Assembly (NCBI GenBank): GCA_002348185.1
Contig: DDYW01000009.1
Span: 1-5,756 of the forward strand
Length of the DNA stretch: 5,756 nt
Source of the DNA: Candidatus Hydrogenedentes bacterium UBA2224
GTDB lineage: Bacteria > Hydrogenedentota > Hydrogenedentia > Hydrogenedentales > SLHB01
Direction: 5' to 3'
Position 1 is the first letter of the stretch. Each line of letters starts with the position of its first letter. Shown here one piece after another: positions 1 to 5,756 of this stretch. The notes under the pieces are model-generated. The model saw nothing but the letters and a program-made list of their open reading frames with translations, was not told the origin of the DNA and did not search any database. Position numbers and translations under genes: made by a program.

Positions 1-1
1 C

Positions 2-379
2 CGGCTGGCCCTTCTGCATCCCTGGTCCGGCGGCCTCATTCTGGGACTGGACTGGCTCCTGTTCTCGGGGAACGTATTGACCATGGGCGCCTCGACCGTG
101 CTGATGGTTCTGGCGGGCTTCCTGGGAGCGGGAATCGGCGTGACGCTCTGCCAACGGTATGCGGCGAACGACGGCTGGCTGAAGAGCCTGGTAAAGGGTG
201 TGGTTGCGGGCGCCGTCGTCGGGGTACCCTTCCCCATCTTCGGCACGTTTGTGGGAGGCGTTGTGCTGGCCGTCTCGGGCCTGGACTATCTCGCAAAACC
301 CACGCAGCCCCCGGGACCTGACACAACGCGCCCGGATGCGCCCTGCTCTGTCTCACCTGTCCTCGGAATGCCTCCCTGA
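2..379 (+). CDS. Small multi-pass membrane protein of unknown function, 5' end missing
   Basis: The frame is open from the left edge to a TGA at 377-379, so the true start probably lies upstream; 125 codons are visible. A TTG at 77 and an ATG at 83 are possible internal starts, but the codons before them (HPWSGGLILGLDWLLFSGN) read like real membrane protein, so I treat the gene as partial. Three hydrophobic segments are visible: about residues 8-23, 26-50 and 63-94. The second and third are rich in small residues, with Gly repeats (GFLGAGIG, GAVVGVPFPIFGTFVGG) typical of tightly packed helices. A short charged loop (QRYAANDGWLKS) separates them. The last 25 residues are Pro/Asp/Arg-rich and probably a disordered soluble tail. 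It most likely sits in the inner membrane. I see no catalytic motif and do not recognise the family by name. The next gene starts 85 bases downstream on the same strand, so co-transcription is possible. Confidence 0.7.
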   Translation, partial: RLALLHPWSGGLILGLDWLLFSGNVLTMGASTVLMVLAGFLGAGIGVTLCQRYAANDGWLKSLVKGVVAGAVVGVPFPIFGTFVGGVVLAVSGLDYLAKPTQPPGPDTTRPDAPCSVSPVLGMPP

Positions 380-403
380 ATCGCCCCAGGGCCCCGGGCG
401 CGG

Positions 404-433
404 TTGAATCTCGCGGCCACGAATCCGTACAGT
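404..433 (+). promoter_or_regulatory. Possible weak sigma70-type promoter for the propeller gene
   Basis: TTGAAT at 404-409 and TACAGT at 428-433 are separated by 18 bases. Each hexamer matches the consensus at four of six positions. Initiation would fall near 440, giving a leader of about 25 bases before the ATG at 465 and excluding the upstream GTG at 432 as a start. In GC-rich DNA such matches arise easily by chance, and the gene could instead be transcribed from the gene upstream. Confidence 0.22.
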
Positions 434-449
434 GACCGGAAACCGAACC

Positions 450-456
450 GGGAGGA
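450..456 (+). promoter_or_regulatory. Ribosome binding site that decides the start at 465
   Basis: GGGAGGA lies 8 bases before the ATG at 465, a near-ideal Shine-Dalgarno match and spacing. It is inside the reading frame of the longer GTG start at 432, which has no comparable site upstream. This favours ATG 465 (GTG 462 is also in frame and close enough), and that start puts the hydrophobic signal sequence directly at the N terminus. Confidence 0.6.
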
Positions 457-464
457 TCTGTGTG

Positions 465-1226
465 ATGCATTGTCTGATTGCCGCCCTGCTTGTCGCCGGA
501 TTGGGTCAGGCTTCCGGGTTTCATGAGATCGCGTGTCCGGGAACCTACGGGGGACATTTACAGGGGCTCGCCACAGATAACGAGCAGAACATCTACTGGT
601 CGTTTACGGTGGCGCTCGTGAAGACCAACCGCGCGGGCGAACTGCTGAAGACCGTCCCCGCGCCGAGCCACCAGGGGGACCTGACCTGGGTTGACGGCAA
701 GGTCTATGTCGCAGTGAACCTGGGAAAGTTCAACCAGGAACCCGGTCAGGCGGATTCGTGGGTGTATGTGTATGACGCCCGGGATCTCGCGCTGCTGGAG
801 AAGCGCGCCGTGCCGGAACTGGTGCATGGCGCCGGGGGAATCGCTTTTCATGACGGGAAGTTCATCGTCGTCGGGGGTCTGCCGGAGGGCTACGCCGAGA
901 ATTACGCCTACGAGTACGACCGGAACCTCAACTTCGTGAAACGGCACGTAATCAATAGCGGCTATACGAAAATGGGCATCCAGACTGCGTGCTGGTTTGA
1001 TGGCGCGTGGTGGTTCGGATGCTATGAGAACGACAAGGGGCTGCTGAAGACCGACGAGCAATTTAATCTGCTGGGGCGCTTCAACCCCAATTACGCCGTT
1101 GGCATCACGCCCTGGACGGACGGCCACTGTCTGCGCGGCGAAACCGTCCCCCTGGAAAACAAACAGCACCGCGGCTCAGCCCTCGTGGATCTGCCGGGCA
1201 AGGCGCCGGAAATCGCGGGGAAATAG
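465..1226 (+). CDS. Exported beta-propeller-like protein
   Basis: The product has 253 residues from ATG 465 (264 from GTG 432). It opens with a probable Sec signal peptide (MHCLIAALLVAGLGQASG), so the mature protein should be periplasmic, outer-surface or secreted. The rest is beta-rich with a motif repeated five times, roughly Gly-hydrophobic then a turn Asp-Gly and a Tyr/Phe/Trp-Val strand: HLQGLATDNEQNIYWSF, GDLTWVDGKVYVAVN, GGIAFHDGKFIVVGG, GIQTACWFDGAWWFG and VGITPWTDGHCLRG. This is the signature of propeller blades as in NHL, SMP-30 or WD-like folds. Between blades are YVYDARDLALLEK and YEYDRNLNFVKRH, the 'entity then value' strands common in such proteins. I see no complete set of metal-binding or catalytic residues proving a lactonase. 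From memory, similar proteins occur in Planctomycetes-type bacteria, usually unnamed. It is convergent with the next gene, 195 bases away. A binding or carbohydrate-related role is only a guess. Confidence 0.8.
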   Translation: MHCLIAALLVAGLGQASGFHEIACPGTYGGHLQGLATDNEQNIYWSFTVALVKTNRAGELLKTVPAPSHQGDLTWVDGKVYVAVNLGKFNQEPGQADSWVYVYDARDLALLEKRAVPELVHGAGGIAFHDGKFIVVGGLPEGYAENYAYEYDRNLNFVKRHVINSGYTKMGIQTACWFDGAWWFGCYENDKGLLKTDEQFNLLGRFNPNYAVGITPWTDGHCLRGETVPLENKQHRGSALVDLPGKAPEIAGK

Positions 1227-1297
1227 ACCCTGCACTTAACCCAAATCGTTGCAGTCTTGAATTAGCAGGCCGTCTGCGATTTCATTTTCGGCGAAAC

Positions 1298-1385
1298 TAA
1301 ATAGGGACAAAGGCTGTCGCTCCATTGGGTGTTAAGCTTCACTGTTCCAACTACTTAATACCCAATGGCAGCCTTAAGATCCCTA
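1298..1385. repeat. Long imperfect palindrome between convergent genes, REP-like
   Basis: The two arms pair over almost 90 bases. TAGGGA (1302-1307) pairs with TCCCTA (1380-1385), AAGGCTG (1310-1316) with CAGCCTT (1369-1375), and CCATTGGGTGTTAAG (1322-1336) with CTTAATACCCAATGG (1354-1368). The innermost arm has one imperfect position, a G-U wobble if the + strand is transcribed and a C-A mismatch on the other strand. Interruptions are CA opposite AAGA and a five-base bulge TCGCT (1317-1321), with a 17-base loop (1337-1353). The left end carries TAAATAGGGACA (1298-1309), present again at 4050-4061. There is no T-run after either arm, so this is not a classical rho-independent terminator, although it sits where a bidirectional terminator for the converging genes would be. 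Bulged palindromes with a conserved short tag recall REP or IS200/IS605-type ends. No transposase is in the window. Confidence 0.75.
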
Positions 1386-1421
1386 CTACGGTGACATATG
1401 CGGGCTAGCCGGTACGGCTTC

Positions 1422-3965
1422 CTAGGGCGCTGCCTTCCGCTGCTCCTGTAACCGCTCCCGGGCATAGTCCGCCAAGACCTCGCGGGCGGCGTCGGGCTCC
1501 AGGTTGAGAACCTCCCCATACTGCAGTTCAGGTACGGCCAGCGCGAACATGAGCGATTCGCGTGCCGCCCGGAAAATCCTCTCATCCGGCGACTGCAGGT
1601 ATTCGAGAAGCAGCGGCACGATCTCTTCGAGATGCTCCTGGGCAAACCCCTTCGGCCTGTCCCGGAAAGGGGAACTATAGAAGAGCTTTGTGTCATAGTG
1701 AGAGAGACCGTTGGTCAATCGCTCAAGGAGGACCGCATCGGTCCGCGGCGTCCGCACATACTGAAAACAAAGGTCGTGGAGATCGCTGACATCCAGGGTG
1801 CCATCCGCGTAGGCGCGGATGATCTCGATGTCCGTATCGTCGCCGAAGGCGTACATGATCCAGGCCCCGGGAAGGGTCCAGATGCCTTCCGCCTGCTCGT
1901 GCGCCTCGCGGACGCTCGGCAGACAGTCCTCGCCTTGAATAAGCGCGAGGATCACGTACTTCGACCAGCGGTACGACTCCAAGTCGTTTTGGCGGATCTC
2001 CTCTAAGTGGGAGGGCGAGAAGAAATCGTCACCCGCACGTTTCGAATTGCTTTCGGTGATCGCCTTATCGATGGTCTCCATGACGTCGGGGTTGAAGAAC
2101 CTGTCGATGAAGCGAAGTACATCTTCCTGCGATTCCAAAGCCAGATATGTCATCAAATGGCGTCGCTTTCGGAACAGAATCTGTGGACGCTTCTCGGGAT
2201 CCTCATCGATGGGCATTTTCAACCACTTCCACGCGAGCGCGATCGCTTCGTCCCTGGCCCCGCAGGCTTGCAAGGCCCCCAGCACTTGCGTGTCTGGCCC
2301 GCCCTCGGCCAACTTCAGGAGTTTAGGGACATAAATGGGGTCATTGAACTTGGTCCGTATTGCTGTGAGATAGGGCGATATCCGAAAGTCCGCTTCCAGC
2401 AGTAGCGTGCGCGCGATTTCAGAATCCCGAGAGGCGCGGCGCAACAGGACGTCCGCCTCCCTGCGCTGCCCGTTGCGGTATAGAAACCAGAGAAGGTCCA
2501 CCGCTTCGTCTTGTGGAAGATGTTCGGAAAGCGCTGCCAGCATTTCAGCAACAGAACGCCCGGGGTCCTCCTGTCCCGAGCGGCTGTCTCTGACGATTGC
2601 TTCAAGCTGCGGCCGAATCTCCATGACGCCGCGGTGGCACAGCGCCCACCAAAGAAACGCGCGGTCCAAATCATCGTCTAGTCGGAAATAGTCGCGCCGC
2701 GCGTTCATATCCAGAAGGAGGGTATCGGTGTCTTTTCCCGGAGCGTCCTCCAAGGCTTTAATACAGTCCCGGGTATCTTCAACGAACTCATAGCGGAAAC
2801 GCCCGTGTTCGTATTCGCCTTCGCCCGTCTCGTGAAAAAGGCGCGTGAGCCGGTCGATGCGTTCCGGATGCGGCACCGCGCCGACCAGGCCGACAATAGC
2901 GTCGTCGACATAGTGCGGTCCGAAGAATGACCCGCGGTTCCTCGAGATGTCGCCAACATAGAGCGTGTAGAAGATATCGACGGCCTCCGGCTCGTCTTTC
3001 GTTTTGGCATGTGCGGCGGCCAGCAACACCAGATTTGTGAACTCTGTGAAAGTGGCCTCAAGTTCGACGCCTCTGTCGCGGGCGGAACGTCCCTCTTCAT
3101 AGTGATGCTTGACCAGGTTGGCCGTCTCGACGCCGCTGAGTGCAGCGGGTGCGAGCTTGCAGAACAACTTGAGATAGCTGAAGCTCGTGGACGCATCGCC
3201 GGAGAACATTTTTCGTTTCCACTCAGCCAGCATGGCTTCCGGCATCACCCCGTCATGGGTGAGAATCGAGTGCTTCGCCTCGATGAACCGCCAAGCCTCA
3301 TCCAACGGGAGACTCCGGTTTTGAGTCCAGCATCCGGGGAAATCGTTGAAGTCAGCAATGCCATTGACCGAATCACCGTGGATAAAGTACCTCTGCTCAA
3401 GACCGCCCCGGTGCAGTTCGCCGTCATCGTCGCGGGCGAACGCGAAAATACACCGCTGATCGCGCGCGAAGGACCTTGTGCTCTGCCACGGCAAGGAGAT
3501 GTGGTAGGTGAAGCGTGGTCCGCACGAGGGATTCTCCGGAAACTGGCGCGCAACGTCGATCGTCACCGTCACGTCCACCGGATTCGCCTCGCGGTTCAGG
3601 ATGTCCTGGATCAGCGACTCCCGGTCGAAGGTCACCTCGCGTACAACGCCCTCAACGATGAGACTGTCTTCTTTGATCACGTGCTCAAGGAGCTGGACGC
3701 GAAAGCTGCGAGGCAAGAGGCGCTTGGCAACGCCTTTGCGTGCTTCAAGGAGTGCAGTCGTGGAGGCCTCTTGGAGCTTGGCGCGCAACAATTCCCGCAA
3801 CGCCTCGCGATCGACCGCACGCGCCTCGTTCTTGTGGAGCACCAGAAGGTCGAGCAGCGGTTTTTGTTCAAGCTGTTGCCTGGTAACCGTGCAGTTTCCC
3901 ATGGCCCCGAGCGGAATAAGCACGCAGGCAAACACGAGAACATGATACAGAGTCTTGCGTCCCAT
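1422..3965 (-). CDS. Large exported protein of unknown function, helical-repeat-like
   Basis: The product has 847 residues from the ATG at 3965; the frame also opens at an ATG at 4004 (860 residues). I prefer 3965 because AAAAGGGG lies 6 bases upstream and the protein then begins with a signal peptide (MGRKTLYHVLVFACVLIPLG, cleavage likely after AMG at about residue 23). The Cys at 25 lacks a proper lipobox (MGNC), so a lipoprotein is unlikely. Residues about 30-87 are charged and helical. About 95-215 looks like a small beta domain (LIVEGVVREVTF, VDVTVTIDVARQF, FTYHISLPW, CIFAFARDDDGEL), with Cys at about 148, 172 and 212 that could form disulfides. The remaining 600 or so residues are predominantly amphipathic helices, including LLWFLYRNGQRREADVLLRR and a HEAT-like DERIFRAARESLMFALA near the C terminus, suggesting an alpha solenoid. 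I recognise no family or active site. It probably works as a periplasmic or surface binding protein, but that is inferred from form only. Confidence 0.85.
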   Translation of the reverse strand: MGRKTLYHVLVFACVLIPLGAMGNCTVTRQQLEQKPLLDLLVLHKNEARAVDREALRELLRAKLQEASTTALLEARKGVAKRLLPRSFRVQLLEHVIKEDSLIVEGVVREVTFDRESLIQDILNREANPVDVTVTIDVARQFPENPSCGPRFTYHISLPWQSTRSFARDQRCIFAFARDDDGELHRGGLEQRYFIHGDSVNGIADFNDFPGCWTQNRSLPLDEAWRFIEAKHSILTHDGVMPEAMLAEWKRKMFSGDASTSFSYLKLFCKLAPAALSGVETANLVKHHYEEGRSARDRGVELEATFTEFTNLVLLAAAHAKTKDEPEAVDIFYTLYVGDISRNRGSFFGPHYVDDAIVGLVGAVPHPERIDRLTRLFHETGEGEYEHGRFRYEFVEDTRDCIKALEDAPGKDTDTLLLDMNARRDYFRLDDDLDRAFLWWALCHRGVMEIRPQLEAIVRDSRSGQEDPGRSVAEMLAALSEHLPQDEAVDLLWFLYRNGQRREADVLLRRASRDSEIARTLLLEADFRISPYLTAIRTKFNDPIYVPKLLKLAEGGPDTQVLGALQACGARDEAIALAWKWLKMPIDEDPEKRPQILFRKRRHLMTYLALESQEDVLRFIDRFFNPDVMETIDKAITESNSKRAGDDFFSPSHLEEIRQNDLESYRWSKYVILALIQGEDCLPSVREAHEQAEGIWTLPGAWIMYAFGDDTDIEIIRAYADGTLDVSDLHDLCFQYVRTPRTDAVLLERLTNGLSHYDTKLFYSSPFRDRPKGFAQEHLEEIVPLLLEYLQSPDERIFRAARESLMFALAVPELQYGEVLNLEPDAAREVLADYARERLQEQRKAAP

Positions 3966-3971
3966 AAATGG

Positions 3972-3979
3972 CCCCTTTT
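3972..3979 (-). promoter_or_regulatory. Ribosome binding site selecting the start at 3965
   Basis: On the minus strand AAAAGGGG ends 6 bases before the ATG at 3965-3963. The alternative ATG at 4004 has only AT-rich sequence without a purine-rich ribosome site in front of it. Choosing 3965 removes a 13-residue hydrophilic lead (MGRWWENAEKGPF) that would be unusual ahead of a signal peptide. Confidence 0.55.
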
Positions 3980-4049
3980 CCGCATTCTCCCACCACCTGC
4001 CCATTAGTTATACGCTATTGATGCCAGCCGGTGCGAGAGCTTCGCCCCA

Positions 4050-4092
4050 TAAATAGGGACAGGCACCGTTTATTTGCTCTATGTCCCCTGTC
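4050..4092. repeat. REP-like short palindrome carrying the shared 12-mer
   Basis: TAAATAGGGACA (4050-4061) is identical to 1298-1309 and in the same orientation. It opens a small palindrome with two competing pairings: GGGACA (4056-4061) with TGTCCC (4082-4087), or GACAGG (4058-4063) with CCTGTC (4087-4092). The loop is 20 to 23 bases. From memory, AATAGGGACAGGCACCG-type strings recur in many environmental genomes near REP-associated IS200-like transposases; this could not be checked here. It lies in the presumed 5' leader of the exported orphan gene, 85 bases before its start. Confidence 0.5.
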
Positions 4093-4160
4093 TGAAGCGC
4101 TTCGTCTCTTGGACACCCCACAGCGCGGTGCAGGTTGTGGCTTAAGCGTATGCATATATC

Positions 4161-4189
4161 TGTATAGCATGCTGTGCATCCGGCGTCAA
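4161..4189 (-). promoter_or_regulatory. Candidate sigma70-type promoter of the orphan exported gene
   Basis: On the minus strand TTGACG (4189-4184) and TATACA (4166-4161) are separated by exactly 17 bases. The -35 matches consensus at five of six positions and the -10 at four, lacking the final T. The site lies in an AT-rich patch of otherwise GC-rich DNA, downstream of the ppdK terminator, where an independent promoter is expected. Initiation near 4154 would give an untranslated leader of about 190 bases containing the REP-like palindrome. A small inverted repeat, ATGC-A-TATA (4150-4158) against TATAGCAT (4163-4170), overlaps the -10 and could be an operator or chance. Confidence 0.4.
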
Positions 4190-4359
4190 CCTGTTCGCGG
4201 CGCCCGCTTCCCCGGTTTCTTCTTCCGCCAGCCCTTCTGCCGGCCCACGGGCAGCGCGCGGACGCGGCGGCCGCCGGTCTCGAGTTCAGATGCTGTAACC
4301 TGGCAAGGCTGGGCGCTTCCCCGGGCAACAGCCACTGCGATCACGAGCGCCGGACACAG

Positions 4360-4394
4360 AAAAGCCCCCGCGAAGCGGCTGGTTTCGCGGGGGC
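4360..4394 (-). terminator. Rho-independent terminator of ppdK
   Basis: A perfect 11-base stem, GCCCCCGCGAA (4364-4374) against TTCGCGGGGGC (4384-4394), closes a 9-base loop. Read on the minus strand it is followed by TTTT (4363-4360). It begins 34 bases after the ppdK stop codon. The T-run is short, but the very GC-rich stem makes it a convincing intrinsic terminator. It separates ppdK from the orphan gene further left. Confidence 0.85.
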
Positions 4395-4428
4395 AGGTTA
4401 GCAAGCGTCGATTTCGCGGGAAGAGGGT

Positions 4429-5756
4429 TTACTTCTTCGCGCGGGCTTTCTTCTTCGCGGCGGTCTTCTTCGCAGCCGCTTTTTTGGCGGGCTTGCGCGG
4501 CCATTCGATGGCGGCCTGGGCTGCGGCGAAACGCGCGATCGGCACGCGGAACGGGCTGCAGCTCACGTAGTTCATGCCCACACGGTGGCAGAACTTGACC
4601 GACTCGGGCTCGCCGCCGTGTTCCCCGCAGATCCCGACCTTGAGGTCCGGACGCGCGGAACGGCCCTTCTGAATGCCCATTTCGACCAACTGACCGATGC
4701 CTTCCTGGTCCAGAACCTGGAACGGGTCTTCGGGCAGGATCTTCTGGTCGAGGTACAGGGGCAAGAAACCGCCGACGTCGTCGCGGGAATACCCGAAACC
4801 CATCTGGGTAAGGTCGTTGGTGCCGAAGCTGAAAAACTCGGCAACCCCGGCAATCATGTCGGCCGTGAGCGCCGCGCGGGGAATTTCGATCATCGTGCCG
4901 ACCATGTACTTCAGCGTGATCTTGTTCGCTTTCTGCACTTCGTCCGCCACACGACGGATGATGGCTTCCTGATGGGCCAGCTCTTTCACCGTCCCCACCA
5001 GAGGCACCATGATCTCCGGGAACACCTTGATCTTCTTCTTCTGGAGTTCGGCGGCCGCTTCGAGAATGGCGCGGGCCTGCATCTCGGTGATTTCCGGATA
5101 GGCGATCCCGAGGCGGCACCCGCGGTGCCCAAGCATGGGATTGAGCTCGTGCAGCTCGTGAATGCGGGCCTTGATGCGAGCGGGCGGCACGTCGATGCGC
5201 TTGGAAAGCTCCTGGATCTGGGCGTCGTCCAGCGTGACGAACTCATGCAGCGGCGGATCCAGCAAACGCACCGTAACCGGTTTGCCTGCCATTGCCTTGA
5301 AAATGCCAAGGAAGTCGGCCTTCTGGTAGGGCAACAGCTTCATGACGGCGTTGCGCCGGGTGGCCTCGTCTTCGGCCAGGATCATCTCGCGCATGTGGAT
5401 GATGCGGCTGGGGTCGAAGAACATGTGCTCCGTGCGGGCCAGGCCGATGCCTTCGGCGCCGAACTTGACGGCCTGTTCGGCGTCCGCCGGGCTTTCGGCA
5501 TTGGTGCGGACATTCATCTGGCGCACTTTGTCGGCCCACGCCATCAGCGTGGCATAGTTCTTGTCGCGCTCGGGCTCAGCCGGCAAGACCGGGACGCGGC
5601 CTTCATAGACCTTCCCGAGCGTGCCGTTCATCGAGATCCAGTCGCCTTCATTGATGGTCTTGCCATTGACGGTGACCTTTCTGGCAGCCAGGTCGATGTG
5701 CAGCGCACCGCATCCGACGATGCAGCACTTACCCCATCCGCGCGCCACCAGCGCCG
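4429..5756 (-). CDS. ppdK: Pyruvate phosphate dikinase, C-terminal half (5' end beyond window)
   Basis: PPDK interconverts pyruvate + ATP + Pi and PEP + AMP + PPi in the cytoplasm, at the pyruvate-PEP node of glycolysis and gluconeogenesis. The visible 442 codons start inside the phosphohistidine domain (ALVARGWGKCCIVGCG); by alignment from memory the catalytic His lies about two codons past the right edge. Counting from the GTG at 5748 (an internal Val codon, not a start), the PEP/pyruvate barrel shows the expected residues: Arg105 (GLARTEHMFF), Arg161 (VRLLDPPLHEF), Glu288 (GTMIEIPRA), Asn311-Asp312 (FGTNDLTQMGFGYSRDD) and Cys374 (GICGEHGGEP). Their spacing agrees within one residue with Arg561, Arg617, Glu745, Asn768 and Cys831 of the Clostridium symbiosum enzyme. 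The PPDK-type SFGTNDLTQ and SCSPFRVPIARFAAAQA separate it from PEP synthase and PTS enzyme I. After the normal end comes an extra Lys/Ala-rich tail (from about residue 415). Its terminator follows at 4394-4360. Confidence 0.96.
   Translation of the reverse strand, partial: ALVARGWGKCCIVGCGALHIDLAARKVTVNGKTINEGDWISMNGTLGKVYEGRVPVLPAEPERDKNYATLMAWADKVRQMNVRTNAESPADAEQAVKFGAEGIGLARTEHMFFDPSRIIHMREMILAEDEATRRNAVMKLLPYQKADFLGIFKAMAGKPVTVRLLDPPLHEFVTLDDAQIQELSKRIDVPPARIKARIHELHELNPMLGHRGCRLGIAYPEITEMQARAILEAAAELQKKKIKVFPEIMVPLVGTVKELAHQEAIIRRVADEVQKANKITLKYMVGTMIEIPRAALTADMIAGVAEFFSFGTNDLTQMGFGYSRDDVGGFLPLYLDQKILPEDPFQVLDQEGIGQLVEMGIQKGRSARPDLKVGICGEHGGEPESVKFCHRVGMNYVSCSPFRVPIARFAAAQAAIEWPRKPAKKAAAKKTAAKKKARAKK

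Larger units (their letters stand above)
3966..4428. other. Gene-free region between the orphan gene and ppdK
   Basis: These 463 bases lie between two genes that both read leftwards. From right to left they hold the ppdK terminator (4360-4394), a GC-rich stretch at about 4190-4350 where I see no supported feature, a promoter-like pair (4161-4189) inside an AT-rich patch, the REP-like sequence with the shared 12-mer (4050-4092), and the ribosome site of the orphan gene. Open frames crossing the region are composition artefacts rich in Arg, Pro, Ser and Ala, without ribosome sites. No tRNA-like cloverleaf or known riboswitch is apparent. Confidence 0.6.

Noticed and set aside
382..402. GC-rich inverted repeat CGCCC...GGGCG after gene 1
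   Set aside because: The stem is only 5 bases with no T-run, as expected by chance in a GC-rich stretch; not called as a terminator.
36..557. Minus-strand open frame of 173 codons at the left end
   Set aside because: The product is Arg/Pro/Ser-rich low-complexity sequence typical of a wrong frame, and it spans two coherent + strand genes.
558..1169. Minus-strand open frame of 203 codons antisense to the propeller gene
   Set aside because: The + strand product has a signal peptide, a strong ribosome site and regular blade repeats. The antisense product has none.
3009..4007. Long open frame (332 codons) on the + strand antisense to the orphan gene
   Set aside because: It overlaps a longer minus-strand gene with signal peptide and ribosome site, has no ribosome site itself, and its protein shows no membrane, domain or repeat pattern. 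Long antisense frames are expected in GC-rich coding DNA.
4008..4570. Open frames on both strands in the gap (4008-4328 minus, 4031-4570 plus)
   Set aside because: They have no ribosome sites, compositionally biased products, and they run across the ppdK terminator, the promoter-like site or the ppdK 3' end.
4286..5119. Minus-strand open frame of 277 codons overlapping ppdK
   Set aside because: It is a frame-shifted reading of ppdK, whose correct frame has all catalytic motifs; the product is Arg/Gly/Pro-rich.
5746..5748. GTG as a possible start codon of the PPDK fragment
   Set aside because: It lies inside the conserved AALVARG segment of the phosphohistidine domain and the frame continues past the window edge, so the gene is partial and not a short stand-alone protein.
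1..5756. CRISPR array, tRNA/rRNA genes, transposase, phage or defence genes
   Set aside because: I saw no regularly spaced repeats, cloverleaf sequence, conserved rRNA segment or protein motif for any of these.

Overview
The window is GC-rich bacterial DNA holding four protein genes, two of them cut by the window edges. The only gene I can name with confidence is pyruvate phosphate dikinase (ppdK). Two or three of the four products look membrane-bound or exported. The organism cannot be fixed from this piece. The secreted beta-propeller-like protein, the large exported orphan protein and the Lys/Ala-rich tail on PPDK would suit an environmental Gram-negative of the Planctomycetota/PVC or Hydrogenedentota type, but that is an impression and not a demonstration.

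Layout from left to right. (1) 2-379 (+) is the 3' part of a gene for a small glycine-rich multi-pass membrane protein. (2) 465-1226 (+) encodes an exported beta-propeller-like protein with its own ribosome binding site and a possible weak promoter; it may also be reached by transcription from gene 1. (3) 1227-1421 separates two convergent genes and holds a long, nearly perfect stem-loop (1302-1385) that begins at a 12-base motif. (4) 1422-3965 (-; longer start at 4004) encodes an exported protein of about 847 residues with no recognised function, apparently a small beta domain followed by a long helical solenoid. (5) 3966-4428 is a 463-base gene-free stretch with a second copy of the 12-base motif, a plausible sigma70-type promoter firing leftwards into the orphan gene, and the rho-independent terminator of ppdK. 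(6) 4429-5756 (-) is the C-terminal half of ppdK. It contains the complete PEP/pyruvate-binding barrel and stops two codons short of the phosphohistidine, which lies just outside the window.

The genes do not form an obvious shared pathway. The ppdK terminator followed by a separate promoter suggests that the orphan gene is its own transcription unit, flanked on both sides by REP-like palindromic sequence carrying the same 12-mer. I found no CRISPR array, tRNA, rRNA, transposase gene, phage gene or recognisable defence system. The features most worth a second look are the paired REP-like elements around the orphan exported gene, the orphan protein itself, and the histone-H1-like tail of PPDK.
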